A stretch of DNA of 64,000 nt from the NCBI GenBank assembly GCA_046331425.1, contig JAXLQU010000021.1:1-64000 (forward strand). The letters are read 5' to 3'. The notes under the pieces are model-generated. The model saw only the letters and a list, made by a program, of their open reading frames with translations, did no database searches and was not told the origin of the DNA. The stretch comes from JANNUT01 sp046331425. Its GTDB lineage: Bacteria > Acidobacteriota > Polarisedimenticolia > J045. The translations under genes and the position numbers were made by a program. Shown in pieces: positions 42,287 through 52,169 of the stretch; within the stretch, counting starts at the first letter, position 1; the number at the start of each line of letters is the position of its first letter.

Positions 42287-44458
42287 CTATTTGATCTGTC
42301 CCGCGGCCTTGGCCGGGCTGATCCGTTCGACGGCGTAAACCCCCTCGATCCAACGAATCCGTTCGATCAATCGCTCGACCTGGCTGCGATTTTCGACTTC
42401 GGCCACCAAACTGATGATTCCACGGCCGGCCTCGTCGACGCCGGCATCCGCGTGGCGAATGTTGATCTTGTCCTTGTCCAAGACTTGAGCGACCTGCGCC
42501 AGCATCCCCGGCACATTGCGAGACAGCACGCGGAGCCCGACTTCAAAGCGGGCGTCGACCTCACCCGGCGCCCAATCCACCTCGATCTTGCGCTCAGCGT
42601 CGACCAACAGGGCTTCGAGATTGGGACAGTCTTCCTTGTGTACCGACACGCCGCGCCCGCGGGTAATGTAGCCCACGATCGCATCGCCCGGGATCGGATT
42701 GCAGCAGCGCGCGAGCACCAGCAAGGTGTCGCCCATCCCGTGCACGAGCACTTTGTCCCGCCCGCGCGTGAAGACCTGAGTCACTTTCTTCAGAATCGAT
42801 GGTGCCGCTTCGGCGGGCGATTTGGCTTGCGGCGCGACCAGTTCGACGAACTGATGCGGCGTGAATTTCCCATGCCCCAACGCGACGAACAGGTCGTCCA
42901 GTGTCCGCACCTTCAACTCTTTGAGCGCCCGCTCGCGCACGTCATCGTGCAGCGACTTGAGCGAAATGCCGCAGCGGCGCAGTTCCTTGTCCAGCAAAGA
43001 CCGCCCGAGTTCGAGCGAGCGTTCGCGCTCGATCGTCTTGAGATACGCGCGAATCTTGCTGCGGGCGCGCGTTGTCTTGGCCAGTCCGAGCCAATCGCGG
43101 CTCGGATGATGATTGGGCTGGGTCACTATTTCGACGATATCGCCGCTCTTGAGTTCGGTTTTCAGCGGCAACAGACGGCCATTGACGCGCGAGCCGACAC
43201 AGCGGTGACCGACCTCGGTGTGAATCGCATAGGCAAAGTCGATGGCGTTGGCGCCGCGCGGCAGGTTCAGCACGCGCCCCTTGGGTGTGAAGACGTAGAC
43301 CTCGTTGGGAAACAGGTCGATCTTTACGAACTTGAGAAACTCTCGCGAATCGCTAATGTCCTTCTGCCAGTCCATCACCTGTCGCAACCACTGCACTCCG
43401 GCAACCTCGCGGTCGGTCAATCGCCCTTGTTCCTTGTAGCGCCAGTGGGCTGCGATCCCCTGCTCCGCCAGCTCATGCATCTCGACCGTGCGGATCTGGA
43501 CCTCGAATGGATACCCCTTCTCCGACATCACCGTGGTGTGCAGCGACTGGTACAGGTTGGGCTTGGGCATCGCCACGAAGTCTTTGAACCGCCCCGGCAC
43601 CGGTGGCCACAGCGAGTGCACGATGCCGACCGCGCCGTAGCAATCTTTCACTGACGCGCAGAGGATCCGAAAGGCAACGACGTCGTAGACCTGTTCGACG
43701 TCGATCATCTGCGACTGCATCTTGCGAAAGATCGAGTAGACGCTCTTGATCCGCCCCGTGATCTCCGCCTTGATTCCTTGATCCGACAGTGCCTGTTGAA
43801 GTTTGGCCTTCACCTCGTTGATGAGCGATTCGACGATCGGCGTCTTTTCTTCGACACGTTTGAGCAACGACTGGAACTGGGCCGGATCGGTATAGCGCAG
43901 CGACAGATCTTCCAGCTCCGAACGGATCGCTCCCAACCCTAACCGATTGGCGAGCGGGATGTAGATATCCTGTGTTTCGAGCGCGATTCGACGCTGTTTC
44001 TCCTGCGGCATCCACTCCAAGGTCCGCATGTTGTGGAGACGATCGGCCAGCTTCACCAACATCACGCGGATGTCGTTGACCATCGCCAGAATCATCTTGC
44101 GAATGTTCTCGGCCTGGCGCTCGGCGTCGGAAGCGATATCGAGCCGGCTCAACTTCGTGACGCCGTCGACCAGACCGGCCACCTCTTTGCCGAACTTCTC
44201 CTCGATATCCTCGACGGTGATTTGCGAATCCTCGACCGCGTCATGCAGCAACCCGGTGGCAACCGTGGGGATGTCGAGTTCCAACTCGGCCAGGATCAGC
44301 GCCACCTCCAGCGGGTGAGTCAGATACGGTTCACCCGATCGCCGAACCTGTCCGCGATGCGCCATGGCGCTGTAGACGTAAGCCCGGCGGAGCAATTCCA
44401 CGTCGGCGTCGGGCCGATACTGAAGCACCTTTTGTTCAATATCTTCGAAGCGAATCAC
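42287..44458 (-). CDS. Bifunctional (p)ppGpp synthetase/hydrolase, RelA/SpoT family
   Basis: A 723-residue enzyme starting at GTG 44458. HD hydrolase domain (about 30-180): HRGQVRRSGEPYLTHPL, LLHDAVEDSQ, with metal-binding His/Asp residues intact. Synthetase domain (about 230-340): the RxKS type (GRIKSVYSIFRKMQ) of bifunctional Rel enzymes, and FEVQIRT. TGS (VYVFTPKGRVLNLPRGA) and C-terminal ACT (GLRVLSRNVPGMLAQVAQVL) domains regulate it. It makes and breaks down the alarmone under amino-acid and other stress. As the only copy in the window and with both active sites intact, it is probably the main Rel enzyme. Confidence 0.96.
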   Translation of the reverse strand: MIRFEDIEQKVLQYRPDADVELLRRAYVYSAMAHRGQVRRSGEPYLTHPLEVALILAELELDIPTVATGLLHDAVEDSQITVEDIEEKFGKEVAGLVDGVTKLSRLDIASDAERQAENIRKMILAMVNDIRVMLVKLADRLHNMRTLEWMPQEKQRRIALETQDIYIPLANRLGLGAIRSELEDLSLRYTDPAQFQSLLKRVEEKTPIVESLINEVKAKLQQALSDQGIKAEITGRIKSVYSIFRKMQSQMIDVEQVYDVVAFRILCASVKDCYGAVGIVHSLWPPVPGRFKDFVAMPKPNLYQSLHTTVMSEKGYPFEVQIRTVEMHELAEQGIAAHWRYKEQGRLTDREVAGVQWLRQVMDWQKDISDSREFLKFVKIDLFPNEVYVFTPKGRVLNLPRGANAIDFAYAIHTEVGHRCVGSRVNGRLLPLKTELKSGDIVEIVTQPNHHPSRDWLGLAKTTRARSKIRAYLKTIERERSLELGRSLLDKELRRCGISLKSLHDDVRERALKELKVRTLDDLFVALGHGKFTPHQFVELVAPQAKSPAEAAPSILKKVTQVFTRGRDKVLVHGMGDTLLVLARCCNPIPGDAIVGYITRGRGVSVHKEDCPNLEALLVDAERKIEVDWAPGEVDARFEVGLRVLSRNVPGMLAQVAQVLDKDKINIRHADAGVDEAGRGIISLVAEVENRSQVERLIERIRWIEGVYAVERISPAKAAGQIK

Positions 44459-44504
44459 GAGGGCCGGGCCCTGCCTTTAGCCCGTGGCTGATTATACGGG
44501 TGCC

Positions 44505-44545
44505 CCCAAAGAAAGAGCGGGCGCCGGCGTGAATTGCCGGCACCC
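44505..44545 (-). terminator. Intrinsic terminator of the yajC-secD-secF operon
   Basis: On the minus strand a 10-bp stem (GGGTGCCGGC/GCCGGCGCCC, one G-U) with a 7-base loop is followed by GCTCTTTCTTT, 30 bases past the secF stop and before the start of the relA/spoT-like gene. Confidence 0.85.
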
Positions 44546-44574
44546 GTCGGTGCGATTGCGATCGATGCGAGTCG

Positions 44575-45747
44575 TCAGGCGCGGGCTTTGGTGGGCACGT
44601 CCTTGCGAACGGCACGATCGGCCAGCCAATCCTTCCAGATCACCAGCACTGGGCTGGCGATGTAGATCGACGAATACGTGCCGACCACGATTCCGATCGT
44701 CATGACGAACGCGAACGGGTTGAGCACCGGGCCGCCGAACAGATACAGGCACAGCGCCGACAGAAACACCGTCAGCGAGGTGATCACGGTGCGAGAGAGC
44801 GTTTGGTTGATCGAGGTATTGACGATCTCGGAGAGGTGTCCGCCACGATTGCGAAGATTTTCACGGATGCGATCGAAGGTCACGATCGTGTCGTTGACCG
44901 AGAAGCCGACCAGCGTCAAGAACGCAGCCACCACCGGCAGATCGGCCTCGTAGCCGAACAAGATGAAAAGCCCCAGGGTTGCTATCACGTCGTGCGCCAA
45001 CGCCAGGATCGCCGCCAAACCCCAGATGAACTGAAACCGGACCCAGATATAGATCAGCATTCCGACCAGCGCGCCGAACATGGCGTACATCGCTTTCTTG
45101 CGCATTTCGGCCGAAACCGAACCTTCCAAAATGTCCTGACTACGAACCGCGAATGGTCCGGCAAACGACTTGCTTGCAATCCACGACTTGGCTGCGTCGG
45201 GCAAGCCGGGCACCGCCTGCGCTTGATCCAGACTCGAGATCAGCCCGCCGTTGTTCTTGCGCCATTCCGATACCTGCTTGGCCGCTGTCTCAGCGCTGGC
45301 CTGGTCCAGTCCTGCGTCATGCACCAACCGGTCCGCCAGGGTGACTTGATCGACCTCGTTGATGTCGAAAAGGCCACTCGCCGCCTTCTGTTTGGCATCG
45401 TCGGGCCGCAGGGCCGCTACGATCTGCTGAGCCAGATCGACGTGGGCCGATCCCTCCGACTTCTCCGGCAAACCGACCCGGATCGAAACCTCGTCCGGTT
45501 GGCCGCCGAACGTCGTGGCGCCCGCGACACGCAGTCCTGCCGCCTCGAGTTTGTTGCGTAGATCATTCAGATTCACCGCCTGCGGGTACTTCAGAACGAT
45601 CTGCGCGCCGCCGGTGAACTCAACCCCCTTGGCGATACCGTTGACCGTGACCTGAAACAACCCGTGCAGAACGAAGGCTGCGGAAATCGCAATCCACAGC
45701 CACTTTTTGCCCATGAAATCGATCTTGGTGACTTTGAAAAGCTGCAT
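44575..45747 (-). CDS. secF: Protein translocase accessory subunit SecF
   Basis: A 390-residue RND-type membrane protein with six membrane segments. Family motifs: FMGKKWLWIAIS (first segment), GVEFTGGAQIV and the conserved GFSVNDTIVTFDRIRENLR. It is longer than E. coli SecF (323) because of an insertion of about 100 residues in the first periplasmic domain (about 95-190). With SecD it uses the proton gradient to pull proteins across the inner membrane after SecYEG. It starts 15 bases after the stop of secD. Confidence 0.96.
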   Translation of the reverse strand: MQLFKVTKIDFMGKKWLWIAISAAFVLHGLFQVTVNGIAKGVEFTGGAQIVLKYPQAVNLNDLRNKLEAAGLRVAGATTFGGQPDEVSIRVGLPEKSEGSAHVDLAQQIVAALRPDDAKQKAASGLFDINEVDQVTLADRLVHDAGLDQASAETAAKQVSEWRKNNGGLISSLDQAQAVPGLPDAAKSWIASKSFAGPFAVRSQDILEGSVSAEMRKKAMYAMFGALVGMLIYIWVRFQFIWGLAAILALAHDVIATLGLFILFGYEADLPVVAAFLTLVGFSVNDTIVTFDRIRENLRNRGGHLSEIVNTSINQTLSRTVITSLTVFLSALCLYLFGGPVLNPFAFVMTIGIVVGTYSSIYIASPVLVIWKDWLADRAVRKDVPTKARA

Positions 45748-45762
45748 GGCTCAGAGCCTCGC

Positions 45763-47343
45763 TCAGATCGAGAGCTTTTCGGCCGGTTTGTTCCCCAGCC
45801 AAAGCTCGAAGATGGTACGGCTGACGAACACCGCCGTGAACATGTTGACCAAGAGTCCAATGGTCAGCGAAACCGCGAACCCTTTGACCGGCCCGGTTCC
45901 GTACTGCATCAGAAACAGCGCGGCGATGATGGTGGTTAGATTGGAGTCGGCAATCGTGCCGAACGCTTTGCTGAAGCCGGCGTCGATCGCGGCGCGCACC
46001 GTTTTCCCGGCGCGCAACTCCTCGCGAATTCGCTCGAAGATCAACACGTTGGCGTCAACCGCCATGCCGATCGTCAGGGCGTAGCCGCCAATGCCAGGCA
46101 GGGTGAGCGTGGCACCCAAGAGCGCCATCGCCGCCGCCACGATGATCATGTTCATCGCCAGCGTAACGATCGCATTGATTCCGGCGCCCTTGTAGTAGAC
46201 CAGCATGAAGCAGATCACCAACAACGCACCGAGACCGGAAGCCTTCAAGCCGGCATCGATCGAGTCCTTCCCGAGCGAGGGGCCGACGGTCCGCTCTTCC
46301 AGCGTGATGACGCGCGCCGGCAGCGCGCCTGCACGCAACACCAACGCAAGATCTTCGGCTTCTTGGAGTGTGAACCGACCCTGGATCTGCCCGTGCTGCC
46401 CGATCTCGCTATTGATCGACGGCGCCGACTTGATCTTGTTGTCGAGCACGATCGGCATTTGGCGGTTGATGTTGGAGCGGGTGAACTTGGCGAAGCGGTC
46501 GACCGCTTCGACCTTCAGCTCGAACGAAACGTTCGGTTGCTGCCACTGATCTTGGCTGCGACTTGCGGTGCGCAGATCGGCGCCCGTGATCGCCGAGGCG
46601 CGCTCGACCGCCATGAAGCCCGACTCAACGCCCGACTTGTTCTCGAACGGAAGAATCTCGACGCCCGGCGGCAACTGACCACCCAAGAGGGCGATCACGT
46701 CTGCCTCGGACTTGGCTTGGAATGGCCCAGCGCCATCGGGGCGATAAAAGGCGAGTCGCAATTCCAGGCGCGCTTGGGTTTGGATGATTCGCTTGACACG
46801 CGACGGATCTTCAACGCCCGGTAGCTCAACCAGAATGCGGTACTTCTGAGAGCCGCCGAGGCGTTGGCGGTTGGTTTCGCCGACGCCGAACGCGTCGATT
46901 CGATTGCTGATGGTTTCCAGCGCTTGGTTGACCGCCTGATCGCGATACGTGTCCTGTTGCGCCGCAGGCATGGTCAACAACAACCCATCGGCGTTGGTGG
47001 AGAACAACCAGCTCTGCATCTCTTCTTCGGCGATCTTCTGGGCGCCGTCGGTGCGATCCGGCGCGATGCCGAGCACCTGCACCTTGCCGCCATCGAGCGT
47101 GGTGGTGCGGACGTCGGGGTAGCCTTCTTTGCGCAGCCGATCTCCGAGCCTCGTCGCGTAGACGTCGCACTGAGCTTTCACAGCGTCGTCGACTTGGACT
47201 TCCATCAACAGACGCGATCCGCCCTTCAGATCGAGTCCCAGTTTTTGATTGAGGATCGGGCGCTCCGCACGCGGCCAGGCATAGATCAACGCCCAGACCA
47301 AAACCGCGCCTATCAGCACCAACCGCCAGTTCAGATTTTTCAC
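45763..47343 (-). CDS. secD: Protein translocase accessory subunit SecD
   Basis: A 526-residue RND-type protein. N-terminal membrane segment, KLGLDLKGGSRLLMEVQV (P1-domain start), the ITGADLRTASRS region, RFTLQEAEDLALVLRAGALPA and the membrane signature GMAVDANVLIFERIREELR. Partner of SecF. It overlaps yajC by 4 bases. The three genes yajC-secD-secF form one operon ending in a clear terminator; the large number of exported proteins in this window makes the pathway essential to it. Confidence 0.97.
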   Translation of the reverse strand: MKNLNWRLVLIGAVLVWALIYAWPRAERPILNQKLGLDLKGGSRLLMEVQVDDAVKAQCDVYATRLGDRLRKEGYPDVRTTTLDGGKVQVLGIAPDRTDGAQKIAEEEMQSWLFSTNADGLLLTMPAAQQDTYRDQAVNQALETISNRIDAFGVGETNRQRLGGSQKYRILVELPGVEDPSRVKRIIQTQARLELRLAFYRPDGAGPFQAKSEADVIALLGGQLPPGVEILPFENKSGVESGFMAVERASAITGADLRTASRSQDQWQQPNVSFELKVEAVDRFAKFTRSNINRQMPIVLDNKIKSAPSINSEIGQHGQIQGRFTLQEAEDLALVLRAGALPARVITLEERTVGPSLGKDSIDAGLKASGLGALLVICFMLVYYKGAGINAIVTLAMNMIIVAAAMALLGATLTLPGIGGYALTIGMAVDANVLIFERIREELRAGKTVRAAIDAGFSKAFGTIADSNLTTIIAALFLMQYGTGPVKGFAVSLTIGLLVNMFTAVFVSRTIFELWLGNKPAEKLSI

Positions 47344-47651
47344 GACACTTCCTCCGGCGCCTTCCCAATGACGTAGCTGCGCACCAACGTGACCTCGACC
47401 GAAGGAGCCAGCTTCAAACGCAAGCTGTCCTTATCGATCTTCACCACCGTCCCCACGATTCCCCCGCTGGTGACGACACGTTCGCCAGCCTGGATCGAAT
47501 CGAGCATCTTCTGATGCTCTTTCTGACGCTTCCGCGCGGGATGAATAAGGAATACGTACAAAACGACTCCGAGGAGGCCATAAAGCAAGAGGAGCGACAA
47601 TCCGCCGCCCCCACCCGGGGCCACCTGTGCGATCAAGGCCAGAACAGTCAT
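47340..47651 (-). CDS. yajC: Preprotein translocase subunit YajC
   Basis: A 103-residue bitopic protein: one membrane segment (about 16-38, LSLLLLYGLLGVVLYVFLI), then HPARKRQKEHQKMLDSIQAGE and the beta-rich cytoplasmic domain VVTSGGIVGTVVKIDKDSLRLKLA. It belongs to the SecDF-YajC complex. It is the first gene of the operon, divergent from pgeF across 165 bases. Confidence 0.95.
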   Translation of the reverse strand: MTVLALIAQVAPGGGGGLSLLLLYGLLGVVLYVFLIHPARKRQKEHQKMLDSIQAGERVVTSGGIVGTVVKIDKDSLRLKLAPSVEVTLVRSYVIGKAPEEVS

Positions 47652-47816
47652 ATGTCTTCCGTTGAGAAGCTGTGCGTTTTGAGGGCTTTGGGACCAAGGG
47701 CCAGCGTGAGACCGATTGGCTCCTGAGGCAAAAGCGCTGCATTCTGGCCGCCTCGCGCGCGGGGGTCAAGTTACGCAGATGATTCGGCCGGGGCGAGGCG
47801 TAGTACGGAGGGGTCG

Positions 47817-48437
47817 ATGCTCTATAGCCGCTTGCTCGAATCGATCCCCGAAGTCCGTCACGCCTTCTCCCCGCGGCCCGAGGTTCCAGATCCAAAACCG
47901 TGGCGCCCTCGGCAGGTTCACGGGGCTGTCCTGGTGGACCTGACCGCTCCAAATCTCGATCCGCCGGAAGCGGACGGCACCATTGCGCGCGCCCCAGGGC
48001 TGCCGATTGGGGTGGTGACCGCCGACTGCATTCCGCTGCTATTTGCCCACCCGAATCGGGTCGTCGTCGCTGCCGTGCATGCCGGATGGCGCGGCCTCGC
48101 GGCCGGGATCCTCGAGCGCACCGTCGAGGCGCTGGAAGGTCCCGAGGGTTGGCGAGTCGCTTTAGGGCCGGCTGCGGGCGGCTGCTGCTATGAGGTCGGA
48201 GTGGAAGTACTGGAGGCACTGCAACCGGCGGCCTCGTTTCACACAGCGACCCGCCCTGGCCACAGTCGCCTCGATCTGCGCGGTGTCGCCGTCGATCGCC
48301 TGTTGAAGGCAGGCGTGCACCAACCACTGATCGAAGTCATTGGTCCTTGCACGATCTGTTCTGGAGGATGGCCATCGTATCGACGCGACGGTCACAAAGC
48401 CGGACGGATGCTCAGTTGGATCGGGAGGTCTTTGTGA
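47817..48437 (+). CDS. pgeF: Multicopper-laccase-domain protein, peptidoglycan editing factor PgeF
   Basis: A 206-residue protein of the YfiH/DUF152 family. Zinc/copper ligand motifs: RQVHGAVLVD, VVTADCIPLLF, AAVHAGWRG and IGPCTICSG. In E. coli this enzyme edits wrongly charged peptidoglycan precursors (removing L-Ser-containing muropeptides); related enzymes have purine nucleosidase activity. It has a good ribosome site (GGAGGG). The stop overlaps the start of the next gene. Confidence 0.93.
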   Translation: MLYSRLLESIPEVRHAFSPRPEVPDPKPWRPRQVHGAVLVDLTAPNLDPPEADGTIARAPGLPIGVVTADCIPLLFAHPNRVVVAAVHAGWRGLAAGILERTVEALEGPEGWRVALGPAAGGCCYEVGVEVLEALQPAASFHTATRPGHSRLDLRGVAVDRLLKAGVHQPLIEVIGPCTICSGGWPSYRRDGHKAGRMLSWIGRSL

Positions 48438-49063
48438 AACGAGTCTTTTTGTTGTTGGTGTTGGGATTTCTAGCGACACAGCGCACGGACGCGGGTGACC
48501 GCGGCCGACTCGATGACGGGCTCTTGGACCCCACCTGGTTTGGAACCGTCGGTGAGTTCCGGCAGACCGAGAATGTCGATTTTCTTTGGGTGAAACCGGG
48601 GTTTTCGTTGCAGGGGCGCACGCTCCAGATCACGCCGTGGCAGGACTTCGTGTTCCTTCGCAAAGAAAAGCGGGACACCAAAGACGCCGCCAAGGCCGGG
48701 GAACTGACCGAGCTGATGGCGAGTCGGATTCGAGGCGCGCTCTCTTCCGCGCTCGAGGGACGAACCAAGGTTTCCCGCGATGAAGGGGAGCTCTCGTTGG
48801 TGGGGCGATTCGTCGAGGTCAACGCCGGCAGCAAGGCGGCCAAGTGGCTGGTTGGGTTTGGGGCCGGATCGGCAACCGCGACGTGGGACATCAAGATCGT
48901 CGACAACGCCTCGGGCGAGACGCTCGCCGCGATCCATCATCGATCGATCAGCGGTACCAACATGTCCGAGATCGACGACAAGATCATCAAGTGGCTCGAT
49001 CGCTTTGCGATCGCCATGAAGGGCGATCTGTCCGAGTACACCACGGGCGAGCGGGCGAAGTAG
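48434..49063 (+). CDS. Secreted DUF4410-like protein
   Basis: The product is 209 residues from the GTG at 48434, overlapping the stop of pgeF (GTGA) with a ribosome site GGGAGG. A signal peptide (1-21, ending in RTDAG) is present. The mature part is alpha/beta, with IRGALSSALEGRTKV, LVGRFVEVNAGSKAAKW and GAGSATATWDIKIVDNASGETL, the pattern of DUF4410/lipoprotein-like domains. There is no lipobox. Function unknown; I class it by pattern only. Confidence 0.75.
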   Translation: MKRVFLLLVLGFLATQRTDAGDRGRLDDGLLDPTWFGTVGEFRQTENVDFLWVKPGFSLQGRTLQITPWQDFVFLRKEKRDTKDAAKAGELTELMASRIRGALSSALEGRTKVSRDEGELSLVGRFVEVNAGSKAAKWLVGFGAGSATATWDIKIVDNASGETLAAIHHRSISGTNMSEIDDKIIKWLDRFAIAMKGDLSEYTTGERAK

Positions 49064-49084
49064 CCGCACCAGCGCGGCAACATC

Positions 49085-49113
49085 TTGCCCACGGGGGGCG
49101 GCTTGCCCATAAT
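49085..49113 (+). promoter_or_regulatory. Sigma-70 promoter of tRNA-Ser
   Basis: TTGCCC (49085-49090) and CATAAT (49108-49113) are separated by 17 bases and lie 14 bases before the tRNA. Confidence 0.7.
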
Positions 49114-49127
49114 CCCCCGGCCTTTGC

Positions 49128-49221
<94 letters not shown>

Positions 49222-49374
49222 GCATTAGTCAGGCGTTTTCGTTCATATCGGTTTCAATCCGGCCGAACTCGTTGCGGGATCGCTCGCTCGGCTCCCGCTG
49301 TGAGGGTCTGGCTTTTCTCCTGCGGACGCGTACCTTCTCGCGGACCGGAACTTCGGCAACGGGTAGGAGGCTAC

Positions 49375-52101
49375 GTGGCGCGTCGCTCGACAACGAGCTG
49401 TGGGATTGTGTGTTCGGCGGTGGCGATCCTGTTCGCTGCCTCGTTTCCTGCGACCGCGCAGCCGGTCACGATCGCCGATACCGTCGTCGAACAGATCGAA
49501 ACCCCGCACCCGTACCGAGAAGGTTGGTCGACCGTCATCCATCACCCGGGCGCTTCCTACATTGCGGTCCACTTCGAGCGCTTCGAACTCGCGCCAGGCG
49601 ATCGGCTGGAACTGACCGACCCGAACGGCACCTACTTGCATACGTACACCGGCCGCGGCTTCGAAGAGCGGGGCGGCGATTTCTGGGGCCTGTCGATTCT
49701 GGGCGACACGATGATCGTCACGTTGCGCGCGCAGCAATCGGCCGACAACGACAAGTTCGGAGTGTTGATCGACCGTTGGACGCACGGCTTCCCCAACGTA
49801 GACCCGGGGCCCGATGCGGTTTGCGGCACCAAAGATTTCAAGGACGTCGAATGCTACCGCTCGTCGTTCCCCACCGAGTTCAGCAAGTCCCGCGCCGTGG
49901 TACGGCTGATCAAGAACGGAGCGGCACATTGCACCGGCTGGCTGGCCTCTTGCCAGAATCACATCATCACCAATCAGCATTGCGTCGGATCACAGGCCGA
50001 GCTCAATCAAATCGAGTTCCAGTTCGACTACAAGACGCCGAATTGTGGCTCCGGTACGGCGACGGTGGCGCTGCAGTTGCAGGGCGGCACGCTGTTGGAA
50101 TCGGATGCGCCGCTGGATTACGCGTTGATCACACCGGCGTTGGCGGGCAATGATCCGCAAGCTACGTACGGGTTCTTGCAGTGGGACAAGGATCGGCTCC
50201 CGAGCATCGACGAACGGATCTACATCCCGGGCCATCCCAGCGGCGTCCCCAAGATCATCGCGCTGGAAAGCACCGACACGGTTCACGATCAATCCGGAAA
50301 GTGCGAGGTCTACTCCACCAACGAACCGGCCTGCCAAACCAGCGGCCCGCCCGATGTCGGTTACTACTGCGATACCGAAGGTGGTTCCTCCGGCTCACCG
50401 GTGATTTCCGGAAACACGCACAAGGTCGTCGCGTTGCATCACTGCGCCAGTTGCCCCAATCGCGGCGTACCGATCAAAAACGTTTATGCGGCGATCCAAA
50501 GCTCGGCGCATCCGCTGCCGGGATGTTCCGTTTGCGATCCGGGCGCGGCGGCGACCAACCTCAACTCCAGCGTGCCGGGGAACAATCGAATCGACCTCAG
50601 CTGGACAGCAGCGGCGGGCGCCACGCAATACCGTGTTTATCGCTCGGTGACCGGCTGCGATACCGGCCTTACGCAGGTCGGAACATCGGCCGTTGCTTCG
50701 TACAACGACACGCAGGTATCTGGCGGCAGAACCTACTACTACCGTGTTACGGCGATCAATTCGTGTGGAGCGGAGTCGGCGCAATCGAACTGCACCAGCA
50801 AACAAGCGACCGGAGTCTGCCTCGACCCGCCGGCCTTCGGGGGCCTCGTCTCGGCCACCAATCTCAGGAGCTCGCAGTGCACGGTCGATCTGGCGTGGAA
50901 CGCCGCAACGCCGCAGTGCGGTAGCGCCGTGAGGTACAACATCTACCGCTCGTTGATTCCAGGCTTCGCACCGACAGCCGCAACGCGAATCGCAAGTTGC
51001 GTGTCTGGTGCGAGCTATCGCGATAACGGCATCGACAGCGGTTTGCCGTACTACTACGTGGTACGAGCTGAGGACAACGTCGCGACCGGCAGCGGGCCGT
51101 GTAACTCAGGCAACGAAGATCTCAACACGTTGCAACAGAGCGCAACCCCGTCAGGACCCGACAATCTGCTGTTCAGCGCCGGGTTCGAAACGACGACCGG
51201 CTGGACGCTGGAGGGCGAATGGCAGATCGGCGCACCGCAGGGGCGGGGTGGAACCGCCGCGGGTGGCAGTGGCACCGCCGATCCGACCGTGGCGTATTCA
51301 GGGAGTGGTGTGCTTGGTAACGACCTGACCGGCAGCGGAACGAGCCTCGGAAATTACGAGGACAGCATCGCCGCGTCGCAATACGCGACAGGCCCCAGCT
51401 TCAATACGGTCGGGCATCCCACGACGTTCGTGCGTTACCGCCGCTGGCTCGGTGTCGAGAAGAACAGTTACGACCTGGCCTCGCTCGAAGGGTTCAACGG
51501 TTCGACCTGGTCGACGTTGTGGAGCAATCCCAATACCGACGTCAACGATGGCACTTGGGTGCTGCAGGAGTTCGATGCGTCGGCGACGTTGGCAGGAAAA
51601 TCGGCGGCGCGACTGAGATTCAGTATCCGATCGGATAGCAGCGTCCATTTCTGCGGCTGGAACGTCGACGCGCTGGATGTCTACGAACCGGGTGTCTGTG
51701 TCGCAGGTCCGGCACACGTTCATCCCGTTCCGGACGGCAAATGGGCGCCCGGCGCGCCGATGCGGGCGCGCAGAGCCGGAAGTGGTGGCCCCGACGATGT
51801 GATCGTGACGTGGGACACCACCCAGTGCGCGGACGAGATCTATCACCTGCTCTACGGCAATTCGGACAACCTCTCGAGTTATCGCTATGACGGCGCGGCC
51901 TGTCTGTTGCCGGTGACAGGCACCGCGACGGTCGCAATCCCCAAACCTGCGGCGGGGAAAGCAACGTGGTGGTTGATGGTTGGAGTTCAAGGTTTCACCG
52001 AAGCAGCGCACGGCTATCGATCCAACGGCACGCCACGCCCTGCACAAGGCGCAGGATTGTGCGGGATCCTCAGCCAAAACGGTTCCGCAACCTGCCCCTG
52101 A
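49375..52101 (+). CDS. Secreted trypsin-like serine protease with FN3 and jelly-roll modules
   Basis: The product is 908 residues from the GTG at 49375, chosen for its ribosome site (TAGGAGG) and the signal peptide that follows (about 1-28). The protease domain (about 140-380) resembles lysyl endopeptidases: His202 in TNQHCVG, Asp248 in PLDYALI and Ser339 in GGSSGSPV, with many Cys pairs. Two fibronectin type III domains follow (400-590; RIDLSWTAAAGATQYRVYRS), then a beta-sandwich module of about 190 residues with GFETTTGWTLEG and FCGWNVDALDVYE. The C-terminus (about 780-908) is beta-rich. It is an exported protease. The jelly-roll module is shared with the M14 carboxypeptidase at 55318-58905. 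Confidence 0.92.
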   Translation: MARRSTTSCGIVCSAVAILFAASFPATAQPVTIADTVVEQIETPHPYREGWSTVIHHPGASYIAVHFERFELAPGDRLELTDPNGTYLHTYTGRGFEERGGDFWGLSILGDTMIVTLRAQQSADNDKFGVLIDRWTHGFPNVDPGPDAVCGTKDFKDVECYRSSFPTEFSKSRAVVRLIKNGAAHCTGWLASCQNHIITNQHCVGSQAELNQIEFQFDYKTPNCGSGTATVALQLQGGTLLESDAPLDYALITPALAGNDPQATYGFLQWDKDRLPSIDERIYIPGHPSGVPKIIALESTDTVHDQSGKCEVYSTNEPACQTSGPPDVGYYCDTEGGSSGSPVISGNTHKVVALHHCASCPNRGVPIKNVYAAIQSSAHPLPGCSVCDPGAAATNLNSSVPGNNRIDLSWTAAAGATQYRVYRSVTGCDTGLTQVGTSAVASYNDTQVSGGRTYYYRVTAINSCGAESAQSNCTSKQATGVCLDPPAFGGLVSATNLRSSQCTVDLAWNAATPQCGSAVRYNIYRSLIPGFAPTAATRIASCVSGASYRDNGIDSGLPYYYVVRAEDNVATGSGPCNSGNEDLNTLQQSATPSGPDNLLFSAGFETTTGWTLEGEWQIGAPQGRGGTAAGGSGTADPTVAYSGSGVLGNDLTGSGTSLGNYEDSIAASQYATGPSFNTVGHPTTFVRYRRWLGVEKNSYDLASLEGFNGSTWSTLWSNPNTDVNDGTWVLQEFDASATLAGKSAARLRFSIRSDSSVHFCGWNVDALDVYEPGVCVAGPAHVHPVPDGKWAPGAPMRARRAGSGGPDDVIVTWDTTQCADEIYHLLYGNSDNLSSYRYDGAACLLPVTGTATVAIPKPAAGKATWWLMVGVQGFTEAAHGYRSNGTPRPAQGAGLCGILSQNGSATCP

Positions 52102-52121
52102 GTTTCGCAGTGGTGCCGCGC

Positions 52122-52152
52122 GTGCCGCACGGCGCTACGTAGCGTGCGGCAC
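52122..52152. terminator. Hairpin between convergent protease and DUF1028 genes
   Basis: A perfect 10-bp stem (GTGCCGCACG/CGTGCGGCAC) with an 11-base loop that contains a shorter palindrome. There is no T-tract. It lies between two convergent genes and could act on both strands. Confidence 0.5.
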
Positions 52153-52169
52153 ACAGGGCTCAGGCAGAG

